From NCBI GenBank assembly GCA_029945375.1, contig CM057059.1, forward strand, positions 3,286,001 through 3,350,000: a DNA stretch of 64,000 nucleotides. Reading direction: 5' to 3'. Made by a program: the position numbers and the translations under genes. The stretch's first letter is position 1. Each line of letters opens with the position of its first letter. The DNA comes from Agaricus subrufescens. Lineage: Eukaryota > Basidiomycota > Agaricomycetes > Agaricales > Agaricaceae. The notes under the pieces were generated by a model. That model worked only from the letters and a program-made list of their open reading frames with translations. It was not told where the DNA came from and made no database searches. This document shows positions 45,158-56,304 of the stretch, in pieces.

Positions 45158-46681
45158 TCAATCCATTGGCTCCTTTTGCAACGCACCACTAGTCCCTCTC
45201 ACCAATGGTTGTACCTTGCTACCACTCCATATAATGTCTATCTGACGTCTACCCACAACCGACCCTAACTCCTCTCGTAATTCCGGTGACCAATCTCGAG
45301 ATTCTTGATCAGGATATCTGACTTCGACGCAGAGGCACCTCGCTTCACCAATCCTCCATTTATCCAGCAATTTGAGGACACAATGCACCTCTATGGTGGA
45401 ACTAGAACGCAAGACTAAACTTGTGAGGGAGGGTAGATAATGAGGCTTGGTGCTGTCGTCTTCATCAACCCGCAGGGTCAGCACCTTGATGGCATTTAGT
45501 AAGGGCTCCTGGTGACTAGAACATAGTTCCAGCTCTCTGAGGTTAGGGAATGGGATCCTCCAGAGATGATGCAAATCATCATGCCCTACTGTGTCGGAAC
45601 GAATGTGTATTTTGAGAGTCGTAAGAGTCGCCGATACGTTGCGGCAAAGGTAGATAACATCGATGAACTCGTTTCCTGCGTCATGTTGAAGGCTAAGGCT
45701 TTCGAGCGCTGGTAGGAGGAGAACCTGCGTTGGGGACGTGATGACTTTGATACCACGGAATGTGAAGCGTTTGAGATGGTTGAGAATGAGGGGTCCGCCG
45801 AATATGACGTCATCATCTAAGAGATATTCGTGCACGGCAGCAAAGCACTCCACCAGGTTGGGAGACTGGTAAAGGAGAGATACCAATGCGCGTTGCGGGA
45901 TGTCGAATGCGGTCAGATATTGGAGGGATGGTGGCGCAATAATTGTCAATGAATCGCTCCAGCAAGGACCATATAAGTCAAGTCGGGTCACATTCTTAAA
46001 AACTCCGAAATCGAGGGTTTTGCCCATGCGACATTTTATACTCAAAGTGTCGAGCATGGGGGGTGGGTATCCTTGAAGTTTCTTGAACCAAGTTTTTGAT
46101 GCACGGGCCGAACTGTATAGCTCAAAACCCTTGATTTTCTGTATCGTGTTTGGAGTAAGGAGAATATCGATGGCTGAGCGAGCTTCCTCTATATCGAGTT
46201 GATCAAATACGGAAACGTTGGCACTGGCTGCAAGAGTCATACAATACTGAAGCATAGACGCAGCTTTATCGATTGTCTCAGGAGTAAGCCTAAGTGGAAT
46301 TCTCCTCCACAGCTCTGGAGTACCAAGTGCAACATGGCGGAAATGAGCCGAAACGGACCCCAGTACGGAAGCTTGAGAAAGGCACGCGCGATACCGATGA
46401 AACATTGTATTGGAGACTTGTGGGTAAACAGTGAGTTGCTCGAATATACGAGACAAAACCTCAACAGGGAGGGTACAAATCGGGGAGAGCATGTTATGCA
46501 GTTGGCGCGAGCGAAGATGGAGGGCGCGTCGCAATGTTTTCAACTCGGAAATATGTCTGTCGAGCGAGGCGATTCGTTCGGAGATCAAGTTAATCTCTGC
46601 ATATTCACTTGAGATACATGGAGTCGGTAGTGTGTGCGGGCGGAGATAGTTGCATTCGAATGGATGAGTTGTAAGTGTCAT
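45158..46681 (-). CDS. F-box protein 3 of the array, with N-terminal coiled-coil
   Basis: Intronless, about 507 residues from the ATG at 46681 (MTLTTHPFECNYLRPH), which aligns with the starts of the other copies; the frame is open to 46711. A helical heptad-like stretch (RIASLDRHISELKTLRRALH) precedes the F-box LSPICTLPVEVLSRIFEQL and SVSAHFRHVALGTPELWRRI. The LRR-like part shows GVFKNVTRLDLYGPCWSD and SLTSLVLRSS. It ends GSVVGRRQIDIIWSGSKVQP then LVRGTSGALQKEPMD. It sits between the 1/2 pair and the 4/5 pair and keeps features of both. Predicted SCF adaptor, target unknown. Confidence 0.85.
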   Translation of the reverse strand: MTLTTHPFECNYLRPHTLPTPCISSEYAEINLISERIASLDRHISELKTLRRALHLRSRQLHNMLSPICTLPVEVLSRIFEQLTVYPQVSNTMFHRYRACLSQASVLGSVSAHFRHVALGTPELWRRIPLRLTPETIDKAASMLQYCMTLAASANVSVFDQLDIEEARSAIDILLTPNTIQKIKGFELYSSARASKTWFKKLQGYPPPMLDTLSIKCRMGKTLDFGVFKNVTRLDLYGPCWSDSLTIIAPPSLQYLTAFDIPQRALVSLLYQSPNLVECFAAVHEYLLDDDVIFGGPLILNHLKRFTFRGIKVITSPTQVLLLPALESLSLQHDAGNEFIDVIYLCRNVSATLTTLKIHIRSDTVGHDDLHHLWRIPFPNLRELELCSSHQEPLLNAIKVLTLRVDEDDSTKPHYLPSLTSLVLRSSSTIEVHCVLKLLDKWRIGEARCLCVEVRYPDQESRDWSPELREELGSVVGRRQIDIIWSGSKVQPLVRGTSGALQKEPMD

Positions 46682-47650
46682 AGAGCCGAGGATGTGGGAG
46701 ATGAGGTTCAAGTTCGGTTTGAGGACATAGACGGATCAAAATTTGATGCATGATGCATGATGGATTATGCAAACCTATGTCCGTGACGCGCCAACGAGTG
46801 ACCAGGCTTTTCCTAAGAGTAGCATTATCGAAAAGACTTTGGAACATGTTGTACATAACTGCATTAATTGCAAGAAGATTGGAGAAAGTGAAATACTGGG
46901 TAAAAATCTAAATCCAATTCAAATTTAGCATTAGTACGATCTAGCTCAGAACCTCATATAGTTAAAGAATAAGTTAAGAGAGAGCCCGATAGAGTGTAGG
47001 TACCACCACTCAAATTCATGATCGGACATCAACGCTACCTATCAAGGTGATGACCTTACAGCAGAATTCTATGTCACCTGTTGCTCGACAATTGTTAGAG
47101 TCGCAGGGATAGCACCGTTTAGTATCACAACAGCGTCAACATCAGAAAAATATTTTCTTCAATCATCCTGGTGTCGAATCACATTATCAGTAACCTAACA
47201 ATTTTCTCTGCACCGCAAAATTAAATTGATTCCAACACAAATATGGAGAAAGAGTTTGAAAGTGAGGTAAAGTGAAGGTGCGGACGAGGACGATCGGGTT
47301 TAAAAGATGATGCGTGATTCAATACAATATATGGGCCTTGTACTAACAATGGTAGAAGTGAGATGATACGAAGGGCACGCGAAGGTTGGGATGCGCCGTC
47401 CATCCTTCTGTTACCAAGAGGTCGTCTCTCCACCAAGCCAAACCGAATATATTTTTGGCATAATCATAGAGACTGTCCATGACAAACCTTGAAAAAAATC
47501 GCACTACGTCAAGACTACATATCGAAGTAGGCTGTTCAATCCCAGCGAATGAAAAAAAACTGAAGTCTCGTTAATGACGAACCAGCCGGAGCTCCATAAG
47601 TGTCTGACTCCCTTCTTGACCTAAGCCGAATGTAACCCGATATACCCTCA
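46682..47650. other. Spacer between F-box genes 3 and 4
   Basis: Promoter of gene 3 and, from about 47545, the flank shared with the gene 5 unit. No coding region supported. Confidence 0.45.
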
Positions 47651-49260
47651 TTAATCCCCGTTCGTCCCTTCGAATGAGCCCTTTACTCCTCTCGGCAATC
47701 GCAGTATCTTGTTACCATTCCATGAAATTTCTATCCGACGGCTACCAATAGTTGACCGCAACTCCTCTCGCAAATCCGGTGATAAATCTTGAGGAAAGTC
47801 AAAACACTTGAGCTCTAGGTGGAAATATGACGCATCGCCAATCTTTAGCTTCTTCAATAAATCCAGAAGGTAGCAAGGTGCTAATTTGGGGCTCCAGTAT
47901 AAGGTTAAATTCGTGAGCGAGGGTAAGCACCGAGACTCGGTGTTACTGCATTCATCGGCGCGTGACTCTAGCATGCAAATGGTACTTTCTAAGTCCACCT
48001 CAGATGTTGATATGAACTCCAGTTCTCTGAGGTTGGGAAACGGTAGTTTCCACAGTTGATATAATTCGTCTTTCTCTACCTTGGCACCGAAAGCGACGTC
48101 TATTTTGAGAATCCTAAGAGTTGCTGATACATTTTGGCAGAGTAGAATAGACCCGATGAATTGGTTTTCGTTGTCATATTCAAGTTCGAGAGTCTCGAGT
48201 GAGGGTAATCGAAGGTTGTGCAATGATGAGGGAGTTGCGGCGACATTAATACCACGAAACGTCAAGCGTTTAAGATAGTTGAGAGTGAGAGGTTCGTTGA
48301 ATTGGATACCGCCCTCAAAAAATAAGGGGTCGATGACAGTGCAGAATTCCACAAGGTTTGGGCTCTGGTACAAGAGCGAAATCATGGTTTGTAGCGATAT
48401 ATTGGTAGTAGTCAGATATCGCAGGGACGGAGGTGCGATAATTGTATCATGTACAGAAGTGCCGTATAGGCTGAGTCGTGTGACAGTCTTAAGGGACCCA
48501 AAATCGAAGTTCAGGGACGGGGAAGGCCTCAGGCTCAAAGCATCGAGCATGGTAAAAGAGGAGCCTTTGAGTTTCTTGATCCAAATAGATGTTGCTTCAG
48601 TTGAGTGCGCTAGCTCGAAAGCTTTGATTTTTGGCATCGTATCAGAAGTGAGGAGAGTATCGATGGCTAAGTAAGCATCTTCTTTATCAAGTTGTTCGAT
48701 TATGGAAACGTTGACACTGCTTGCCAGGGCTAGACAATGCCGGAGCTGAGACAAGGAGTTGCCAATTGCCTTGCGATTCGGTATGTCAATTGCTACCCCC
48801 TCCCACAGCTCGGGAGTTCCGCGTGCAACGTGGCGGAAATGAACCGATACAGATCTCAAGATTAAAGCATGAGAAAGGCATGCGCGATACCAACGAAACG
48901 GATATTCGGAGTCACCGAGGATGACAACGAGTTGCTGGAATATGTGGGATAAGACCTCGATTGGCAGGGTATAAATCGGTGATAGGACATTGTGCAGCTG
49001 TTGGGAGGTGTGGGGATGATGCTGGAGAGTACCTTGCGACGTGTTCAACTGGGGGATATGACTATTAAATGGGCCAACTTGTTCATCAGGATGAACAAAT
49101 TCCTCGCGTTCGCCTGCATAATCATTCAGAACCGGGGATATATGCGGACCGAGATGGTCGCATTTGGATGAATCGTCTGGGAACGTCATAGAGCCCGAGG
49201 ACAGTGTGGTCACGGTGGTGGATGTTGGTAAAGTTTAGTTTGTATTATGGAGGATCAAAG
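47545..49260. repeat. F-box duplication unit 3
   Basis: Gene 4 with flanks (GCGAATG...ACTGAAGTCT and following), directly repeated at 49750-51440. Confidence 0.75.
47651..49189 (-). CDS. F-box protein 4 of the array
   Basis: Intronless, 512 residues from the ATG at 49189 (MTFPDDSSKCDHLGPH), aligned with its neighbours; the frame is open to 49213. F-box LSPIYTLPIEVLSHIFQQL, then SVSVHFRHVARGTPELWEGV. The LRR-like part has FDFGSLKTVTRLSLYGTS and LPSLTNLTLYWSPKLAPC. It ends RSTIGSRRIEISWNGNKILR. Its closest paralog is gene 5, sharing blocks such as NFDFGSLKTVTRL. Predicted SCF substrate adaptor; the LRR face should determine the target and is the most divergent part between copies. Confidence 0.85.
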   Translation of the reverse strand: MTFPDDSSKCDHLGPHISPVLNDYAGEREEFVHPDEQVGPFNSHIPQLNTSQGTLQHHPHTSQQLHNVLSPIYTLPIEVLSHIFQQLVVILGDSEYPFRWYRACLSHALILRSVSVHFRHVARGTPELWEGVAIDIPNRKAIGNSLSQLRHCLALASSVNVSIIEQLDKEDAYLAIDTLLTSDTMPKIKAFELAHSTEATSIWIKKLKGSSFTMLDALSLRPSPSLNFDFGSLKTVTRLSLYGTSVHDTIIAPPSLRYLTTTNISLQTMISLLYQSPNLVEFCTVIDPLFFEGGIQFNEPLTLNYLKRLTFRGINVAATPSSLHNLRLPSLETLELEYDNENQFIGSILLCQNVSATLRILKIDVAFGAKVEKDELYQLWKLPFPNLRELEFISTSEVDLESTICMLESRADECSNTESRCLPSLTNLTLYWSPKLAPCYLLDLLKKLKIGDASYFHLELKCFDFPQDLSPDLREELRSTIGSRRIEISWNGNKILRLPRGVKGSFEGTNGD

Positions 49261-49833
49261 TTTGATGGATTACGCAATTCACTCGCGCAAAAATATAACC
49301 AACCAGTAAGGTTAACAACACGCCAGGCGAGTCCTACCCGCCGCTATTCATCTATCACCAAGAAGCCACCTTACTACTATTGAAGGGTGCTTCCCTACAC
49401 CTTTATTCTATTTTTATTTCTTATCCTATTTCCGTCCGAACTTCATTTCTTCATTCGTGTCTCCCAATCTTACTCCTAACGCTACTGTACAGCTCTACCT
49501 TCACTTCTATACAGTTTCTATATGCCGTGCTCTGCCGAATACTTATATTTCCAGCCACCGGATTTTTCACCTCAGTGGTCAACCTTGACTTCGTTGACAC
49601 TGAGTATACTGTTCTTCTTTAACTACCAAAGCGGAAACCAAATGCATTTTCAGAACAATCTCGGAGACATCCATACAAACCCTTGAGAATGCCCCTGGCA
49701 GTTACACCAAGTCTAAAATACATATCAAAGTGGACTATTCAATCTCAGCGAATGGGGAAAACTGAAGTCTGTAAATGACAAATCGATCATGGCTACAGAA
49801 GCATCCAACTCACATATTGACTTAACCCGAACT
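49190..49833. other. Spacer between F-box genes 4 and 5
   Basis: Promoter of gene 4 and the repeated 3' flank of gene 5. A hydrophobic plus-strand ORF (49380-49622) is pyrimidine-rich spacer and was not accepted. Confidence 0.45.
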
Positions 49834-51440
49834 TCAACCCGTTTTGGCCTTTTGCACTGAACCGCTTACGCCTCTCGGAAATCGTAGTATCTTGTTGCCA
49901 TTCCATGAAACTTCGATCCAACGACTACCAACATTTGACCGCAACTCCTCTTGCAAGTCCGGTGACCAATCCCGAAGGCCCGAGCCAAAACAATGAAGCT
50001 CAAGGTGGAGACACGATGCACTGCCGATCTTCGGTTCCTTCAAAAAGTCTAGGAGACAGCGAGGTCCAAATTGGGAGCTGCAGCGCAAGGTTAAGTTTGT
50101 GAGCGAGGGTAAGCACCACAACTCGGCGTTATCGCATTCATCAGCCCGCGATTTCAGCATGCGAATGGCACTTTCTAAGACAGCCGCGGGTGTTGAAGTG
50201 AGCTCCAGCTCTCTGAGATGAGGAAACGGTAAGTTCCACAGCTGGTGTAATTCATCGTTCTCTAACTTGGCTTCGGAAGCGACGTGTATTTTGAGGGTCT
50301 TGAGAGTTGCTGATACGTTCTGGCAGAGGAGAATAAACCCTATGAAACGGGTTCCGGTGTGATGATTCAATTCGAGGGTTTCGAGCGAGGGTAGTCGGAG
50401 ATTGTGCAACGACGAGGGCTTCGTAGCGACATCGATACCATAAAACGTCAGGCGTTTAAGTTGGTTGAGAGTGAGAGGTTTGTTGAATTGAATACCGTTC
50501 TCGGAGTAGGGGTAGATGGCAGCAGAGAACTCCACAAGGTTGGGACACTGGTAAAGGAGGGAGACCATAGCTCGTAGCGATATATCGCTAGTAGTGAGAT
50601 ATTTCAGGGACGGAGGCGCGATGATTGTCTTACGGATAGAAGTGCCGCATAGATTGAGTCGAGTGACAGTCTTTAGGGACCCGAAATCGAAATTCAGAGA
50701 CGGAGAGGGTTTCATACTCAAAGCGTCGAGAATGGGAAAGGAGGAGCCTTTGAGCTTCTTGATCCAGACAGATGTTGCTTCGGTTGAGTGCACTAGCTCG
50801 AAGGCTTCGATTTTTGGCATCGTATCGGAGGTGAATAGAGTATTGATAGCCAAATATGCTTCTTCTTGATCGAGTTGGTCTATTATGGAAACGTTGACGT
50901 TTGTTGCCAGAGTTATACAATGCTTGAGCAGAGACAAGGAGCTGCCGATTGCTATGCGATTCGGTATGTGGATAGCAACCCCCTTCCAAAGCGCGGGAGT
51001 TCCAAGTGCAACGTAACGGAAATGAGCCGAAACAGACCTCAATATAAAAGCATGAGAAAGGCATGCGCGATACCAACGAAACAGATATTCGGGGTCTGCT
51101 AGGGTAACAACGAGTTGCTCGAATATGCGGGACAAGACTTCGACTGGAACGGTGTATATCGGCGAGAGCATATTGTGCAGTTTGTTTGAGCGATCCTGGG
51201 GAGTACCTCGTAAGGCATTCAGTAGGAAAAGATGACTCTCGGGTGGGTTAATCTGTTCGTTGAGATGTGTGACCCCCTCGCGTTCGCCTTCAGAATCGTA
51301 CGGAACCAAGGGTGTATGCGGACAGACATAGTCGTATTTGAGTGGATCGTCTAGGAACGCCATAGAGCCGAGCTGATGACGGTGTGGTGACTGTGGTGGA
51401 TGTCGGTCAAGTTTAGTTCGAGGTCAAAGGCAGATCAAAA
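49750..51440. repeat. F-box duplication unit 4
   Basis: Second copy of the 47545-49260 unit, same orientation. Confidence 0.75.
49834..51363 (-). CDS. F-box protein 5 of the array
   Basis: Intronless, 509 residues. The ATG at 51363 gives MAFLDDPLKYDYVCPHTP. F-box LSPIYTVPVEVLSRIFEQL, then SVSAHFRYVALGTPALWKGV. The LRR-like part includes FDFGSLKTVTRLNLCGTS, RLPSLETLELNHHTG and LPSLTNLTLRCSSQFGPR. It ends RSNVGSRWIEVSWNGNKILR. The sequence GGCTCTATG around the ATG is shared with genes 3 and 4, supporting this start. It lies directly next to Hsp70-like copy C, closing the array. Predicted SCF adaptor. Confidence 0.85.
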   Translation of the reverse strand: MAFLDDPLKYDYVCPHTPLVPYDSEGEREGVTHLNEQINPPESHLFLLNALRGTPQDRSNKLHNMLSPIYTVPVEVLSRIFEQLVVTLADPEYLFRWYRACLSHAFILRSVSAHFRYVALGTPALWKGVAIHIPNRIAIGSSLSLLKHCITLATNVNVSIIDQLDQEEAYLAINTLFTSDTMPKIEAFELVHSTEATSVWIKKLKGSSFPILDALSMKPSPSLNFDFGSLKTVTRLNLCGTSIRKTIIAPPSLKYLTTSDISLRAMVSLLYQCPNLVEFSAAIYPYSENGIQFNKPLTLNQLKRLTFYGIDVATKPSSLHNLRLPSLETLELNHHTGTRFIGFILLCQNVSATLKTLKIHVASEAKLENDELHQLWNLPFPHLRELELTSTPAAVLESAIRMLKSRADECDNAELWCLPSLTNLTLRCSSQFGPRCLLDFLKEPKIGSASCLHLELHCFGSGLRDWSPDLQEELRSNVGSRWIEVSWNGNKILRFPRGVSGSVQKAKTG

Positions 51441-51847
51441 TTTGATGGATTACACACCAGACTATATGCGCTACTACTACTAAGGACCTTAGCAACAGGT
51501 CCGTAGCTGATATTGCCAGGACCGTTTCCTCTGCGCACAATGAATACGTTGCTTGCGAAACATATTATTGACTAACATCATCGGCCGTCCCGGGATAGTC
51601 ACACCTCGCACTGAAGTCTCGCCAGGATAATCCGGTTATCAAAGAGTTACAATTTAGAGCATACATCGGGTGTCCTGTTGGCGTCAGACACCGTATGACT
51701 ATCATATTTGCCGGACAGCTTTAGCGTACAACATGTGAGATAACTAGATACCTGTCGCGCTATGATCCCGCCGTATATTCAACGCGCAAGTATGATACAA
51801 ATGCCACCAATCAAAGAACGAGAACTGCGAAGGACGAGATTCAACCT
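51364..51847. other. Spacer between the F-box array and Hsp70-like copy C
   Basis: No gene recognised. No similarity to the copy A/B flanks was noticed, so copy C is not part of their recent duplication. Confidence 0.45.
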
Positions 51848-54329
51848 TTAGATCTCGGTGTCGTAAATGATTTCGGCAGGGCCTCTACAGATATGCGGTC
51901 AGTTCCAATGCATCCAGCATACATAAACTTGACGAACCTCTTTTCTACTCCCTATTCGCATAGGTTAGAATATCCATTCAGCGGGATAACGAGTATGCAA
52001 AGATTTCACGTACATTCTCGGTCCAAGCAATCTGAGCTTTGAGCTCGGTACAACCGAACAGCAACACAACATCAACGCTGACTTCATAATATGGTCCCTT
52101 AGGACCAAATTGACAGGGAATCACGATATTTGGGAGGTCCGCCTCAATAGTACATATCTCGTGGTAATTATCTGCCAAGGCATTTGGAATTGGATTCATC
52201 TGGGATGGAGAAAAAGGTACATACTTGGATCACTGTCAACCCATTGATGTTTTTCTGGTCCAAGTTTTCCGCGGTAACAGGTCACTTCCATCGTTATTCG
52301 CCTTAAACCATCTCTATCTTTATCGATCCTTATATACGGGGCGCGGAACTCTTGAGTCTCTTTGACTTGAACATTCTGTTGTTACAGAAGCATCAGGACG
52401 GTGTCAAAAAATAGCTACACCGGGCTCACCCTTCCTAAGATGGCGTCAAAATAGCCTGGAATCACCAGCTTTCCGTCAATTCCCTTGTAGGATGTCTGTC
52501 GCCGTTTGGCGTGGTCTGGCCTACCCGGCACGAATTGAGTGTTACAGAGTACTCCGGACGAATAGCGCGAAACTCGTGTTCCAACAGGTTTGTCCAGAAT
52601 ACCCGATATCGCCCCATCCGCCACGACCTTGTTACTAAACAAGGAGGTTATATCAGTACGTACAGAAGGATTGCAGACCTGAATCCTGGACTTACATCTG
52701 AGTATCTGGCCTATAGACATGTAGACCATGTAGTTCAAGTCCCTCCTTGACTTTACTGAAAAGATAGTCACTAGCGGCGAAACCGCCGACAAGGAAAACA
52801 TTCTTCTCAAGCTTCAAAATGGCTCACGTAAGCACATTGAATCAATCACTCACAGAAATCGGCTTATGAGCGATCTCCTTTTGTGCCAAAACGCCCTCGA
52901 TGATACACTCGATAGACGGTTCGAAGAATGAAGCAACGGTTGACCTGTATTCGACTCCCTCAGATCTTTATCCTGAAAGACGGAAAGTAGTCATACCCGT
53001 CAAGACGGAGTTTTCCTGCAGTGATCTTATATTTCATATCCTTATCACGAGCAGAGCCAAATCGAATGTAGTGTGGGTCATTGGCGTCACGGAAGGAACA
53101 TTTTGTCGTCTTGTCAAAGTATTGTTTCATTGCGGGAATATCATTGTGGAATTTGCACCCCTTCAAGAAGTCTTAGGGTCGGGTGAGTGTCTATCGGCGA
53201 ACTTAAATTTTACGAAAAACAAAAATGACGTACTCTTCAGATGTTCCTCGGCTCTTTCAGTAACAAAAATAGAGCCCTTGAAATGACCTGGACCAGGGAT
53301 GATCAGTCAGAAACTTAACAGATACTTGCTCCTCGTACATTGCGCCTCTGCTATCTCGTCGAATTTTTTCCCATTCGGGCCGGCCGCATAGGCACTGATA
53401 TCAATTGTTCCTCCACCTGCGTCGACGATCGAAATGCCCTGACCATTCTAAATCCAAGAATCTGTCAATGCCCATATTCAAAAGACGTGTTCCAACTTAC
53501 TCGAACTGATCCAGTCATCAATCCTTTCTCAATACAACGGTTCAAACTGGCCTCTCCTTCGGTAATGAAGGAGAGTTGATTCCGCCCATTAGAAGAAATG
53601 AGTTCGGCCTTTTCCGCCGCCTGCTTCATCAAGGAGCGCTGAGGTCCTTCCCAGCCATTCGGATGCGAGAGGATATAATGAATTTCTCTTCCGTCCCATA
53701 CATCACTCCCAATGCCTGGGTGAACTTCTTTGATATACTGTTTAGCGCAGGTGTTGAGATACTTGAGAAAGTCAGACAAGACCTCTACCACCGTTTTCCC
53801 CAGCGGTAGAGGTTTTATATGACCCCCACTAGCTTGAATATCACTCGATTTGGGGCGCAGATGCAATTTAAACCTTTTAAATAGAATAATTAGCGAACCA
53901 GTTGGCGAGCCATAAACGAAGCTGCTGACCATTCGACCTTGTGCCATTTCTCTTCTTCAGCCGCCACCTCGACACTGTCCCCCTCGGCTTCGGCACCTAC
54001 TGCGCTAACTTTGCCAGACTTGTCGTAATAGAGAATTGAGGGCAGTTTGGCAGTACCGCCGGCTATTTCTTGTCCTGGAAACCTTTGAAAAGCCGAGGGT
54101 CAGAGCTGCATATAGTTGTTACTGAGGCAGTAGCTCAACTTGTGCACGCCCTGAATCTCAGGCTCCTTACCCGGATCTAAAATACTAGAAAAAGATGATT
54201 TATTACCTGTCTTTGTGCGGCCCTGTGTTGACAGTTTTACCTGTAAGATATACCGCTGTAGGTAGTGCCGACGTCGAATGCAAGTAGCAGCTTGCGCTCT
54301 GCGCCGGAATAGGCTTCTCGAGAGGACAT
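51848..54329 (-). CDS. Hsp70-like ATPase (HSPA12 type), copy C, diverged
   Basis: Third family member, same architecture and strand as A and B. The ATG at 54329 gives MSSREAYSGAERKLLLAFDVG. Phosphate-1 DVGTTYSGISY, phosphate-2 VDAGGGTIDISAYA (about 53390-53440) and adenosine VGGFAASDYLF (about 52745-52790) are all intact. Middle exons show EIHYILSHPNGWEGPQRSLM and FITEGEASLNRCIEKGLMT. It ends RGPAEIIYDTEI. Exons align with A/B but coding divergence is much greater and introns do not align, so it is an older paralog. Predicted active ATPase of the fungal HSPA12-like group. It is separated from A/B by two housekeeping genes and the F-box array. Confidence 0.89.
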
Positions 54330-54794
54330 TTCAGGACCTGGTAGGGGCAAAGGGAGATGAAAGAACGATGGTCGTTGGATGCCAACAAGGTTGCGGCGCC
54401 CCTGAAGAACTGACGTGAAGGATGTTGGGCGCAAGGTCAGCTGATGTCACGCAGAAGAGCTAGAATGCTGCGCTTTCATTGTCCGAAAATACTTTGCGCA
54501 TTTGAGGTAAGAACTCGCCATACAGCAGCCGTCCTCGTGTTGGACTCATGTATGGGAATCCACCACGCCCCCGGCCTGGTGAATTTCTATTCCAGGAAGG
54601 GTCAAAGCGAGAATTCCAGTGAATCACAACTGTGTCATTCCACTCCCGGGGACGTCTGACAGGATCTCGCAGTATAACCACGTTAGTGAATGATTCTGGC
54701 CCCATGGAGCACATGCTCACGAAGGGTGTTGAGCCTAGACATAGGTGATTCAAGGAATTTGGCGCCTTGAGAGTCCCTGCCGGATCTACCATTC
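54330..54794. other. Divergent promoter region between copy C and the coiled-coil gene
   Basis: A minus-strand ORF 54460-54792 starts 3 bp from the neighbouring plus-strand ATG. It has no family features and probably lies in promoter/UTR. Confidence 0.4.
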
Positions 54795-56053
54795 ATGTCC
54801 TCCATGACATCGTCATCCCGCAACCCCTCTCGCCTTCGGGGGCGGGAAATGGCTCCGCGTCCTGCAGTACGTGAAGCGCACTATACATCCAATAGACCTT
54901 CGCCGTCCCATCAGCACACGACTACTCGTAAGTACAACTATAGCTTTTCTGAAATATGCCTGATGTTGAGTCAGGAGAACTGGAGGACCATCTCCGACAT
55001 CTTCGTGAGGCCAGACAAGAACTGGCCACGAGAAACTCAAAGATAGAACTCGAGATAAAATCCGTCAAAGACCGCCTCGGCGTACGGGAACGACGGCGCC
55101 GGGAGCTCGAAGAAATCACTGGGGAGCTGGACATCGCACAGAGATTTCTCTCTACAGCCGATGGTTTATCTCAAACCGAAGTTGTTCGGGCCACGGAGAG
55201 TCTTAACGAGGAAATATTCCAGCTGACGTCGATTGTCGCTGACCAACTTCCGGCGAAAGGGAAAATGGTCCCTGATGTCGATATACAAAGGCTTATTCTC
55301 GAGCGGAGTACTACGCTGAAAACGATGGATCCCTATTCCAAGATCATCATACCCCTCTCCCTTGATGATCCCCTTGCAATCCAGATAGGCTGGCAAGCAG
55401 TTCTCGTTCAATTTTGCTTCGATACCATCATCGCCTGGGAGATAGAAGACGCTTTTCGAGGCACGGGACAGTTGAATAGCGTTCTACAAGCCACATACCA
55501 AGGTATCTGGTCTGAAAGTGAGTAAGCTACCAGTGGGTCTGTTCATCTGCTAACCATTCGTATTTATTTTAAAGATCCTCATCCTGTCTCCCGGAGGTGG
55601 CGCTCCATGGTTTACGGAGCTACGGATGATCTTTCTGCAAAAGCCCGAGGAGAAATCTTGAACACTGTCGCCATGAGTCTTACCGACTTACCTCGCTTTT
55701 GTGGATACCCATTCACTAAGGAGGTTTACGAAAAAATTTTCATCTTCTTCCAGAAGCGGATCGACCCCTTATTTGACAAATGCCTCCAAGTTCGGAGGAT
55801 GATAGGGAGGGATATCACATCAACAGATCTCCAGCCTTACTTTTTCCCACCTGGAAAACTGTATGACACTACTCTCCCTGCAGAATTAGAGTACGAGGTC
55901 GAGAATGCCATGTTATCCAAAGATAAAAAAGGGATGATTGTATGTTCTGTCAGTTTAGGACTTTGGAGTATACGTGAATCGGGAGGGGAGAGAGAGCCAA
56001 TTTTGAGACCAAAGATAATTCTCGAGAGCACTTTCAAGGAGATCATTGGATAG
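54795..56053 (+). CDS. Coiled-coil family protein 1, unknown function
   Basis: Exons 54795-54927, 54975-55517 and 55575-56053; introns of 47 and 57 nt. Start MSSMTSSSRNPSRLRGREM, a disordered basic leader. A coiled-coil follows (LEDHLRHLREARQELATRN, RLGVRERRRRELEEITGEL). The conserved ESLNEEIFQLTSIVADQL aligns with VAQLNNHIAAIATLA in family protein 3. The helical C-terminal part holds GRDITSTDLQPYFFPPGK, then LYDTTLPAE and MIVCSVSLGLW. These match AADIEPWAAVPGTKFD and TVLGCTGLGV of protein 3. About 384 residues, no membrane helix. Likely a cytosolic scaffold of a lineage-specific agaricomycete family; no function is claimed. Confidence 0.75.
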
Positions 56054-56304
56054 ACAGTTTCTCGTGACTGATACTGTGTACTATACGACCTTGTAATCTT
56101 TTGGAAGACCCCATTTATCCAAGGCTTAGATATTGGCACTCATCCCATCGAGTTCTGGTGTCAATGCTGGGAGTTGCGTTTAACTGTCAAAACGATATAT
56201 GAAAGATCGTCTCGGTGATTGTTATATATATTGAAGTTAACTCACCCCCCACCACCCGATCCCTCATCATAAGTGCTAAGTTGTCTCCTCGTATAACCAA
56301 ATGC

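Noticed and set aside
49380..49622. Hydrophobic 80-residue plus ORF between F-box genes 4 and 5
   Set aside because: The pyrimidine-rich spacer produces hydrophobic codons by composition, and there is no conserved counterpart in the other spacers.
54460..54792. 110-residue minus ORF in the promoter between Hsp70-like copy C and the coiled-coil gene
   Set aside because: No family features, and its start lies 3 bp from the opposite ATG; most likely chance within UTR/promoter.
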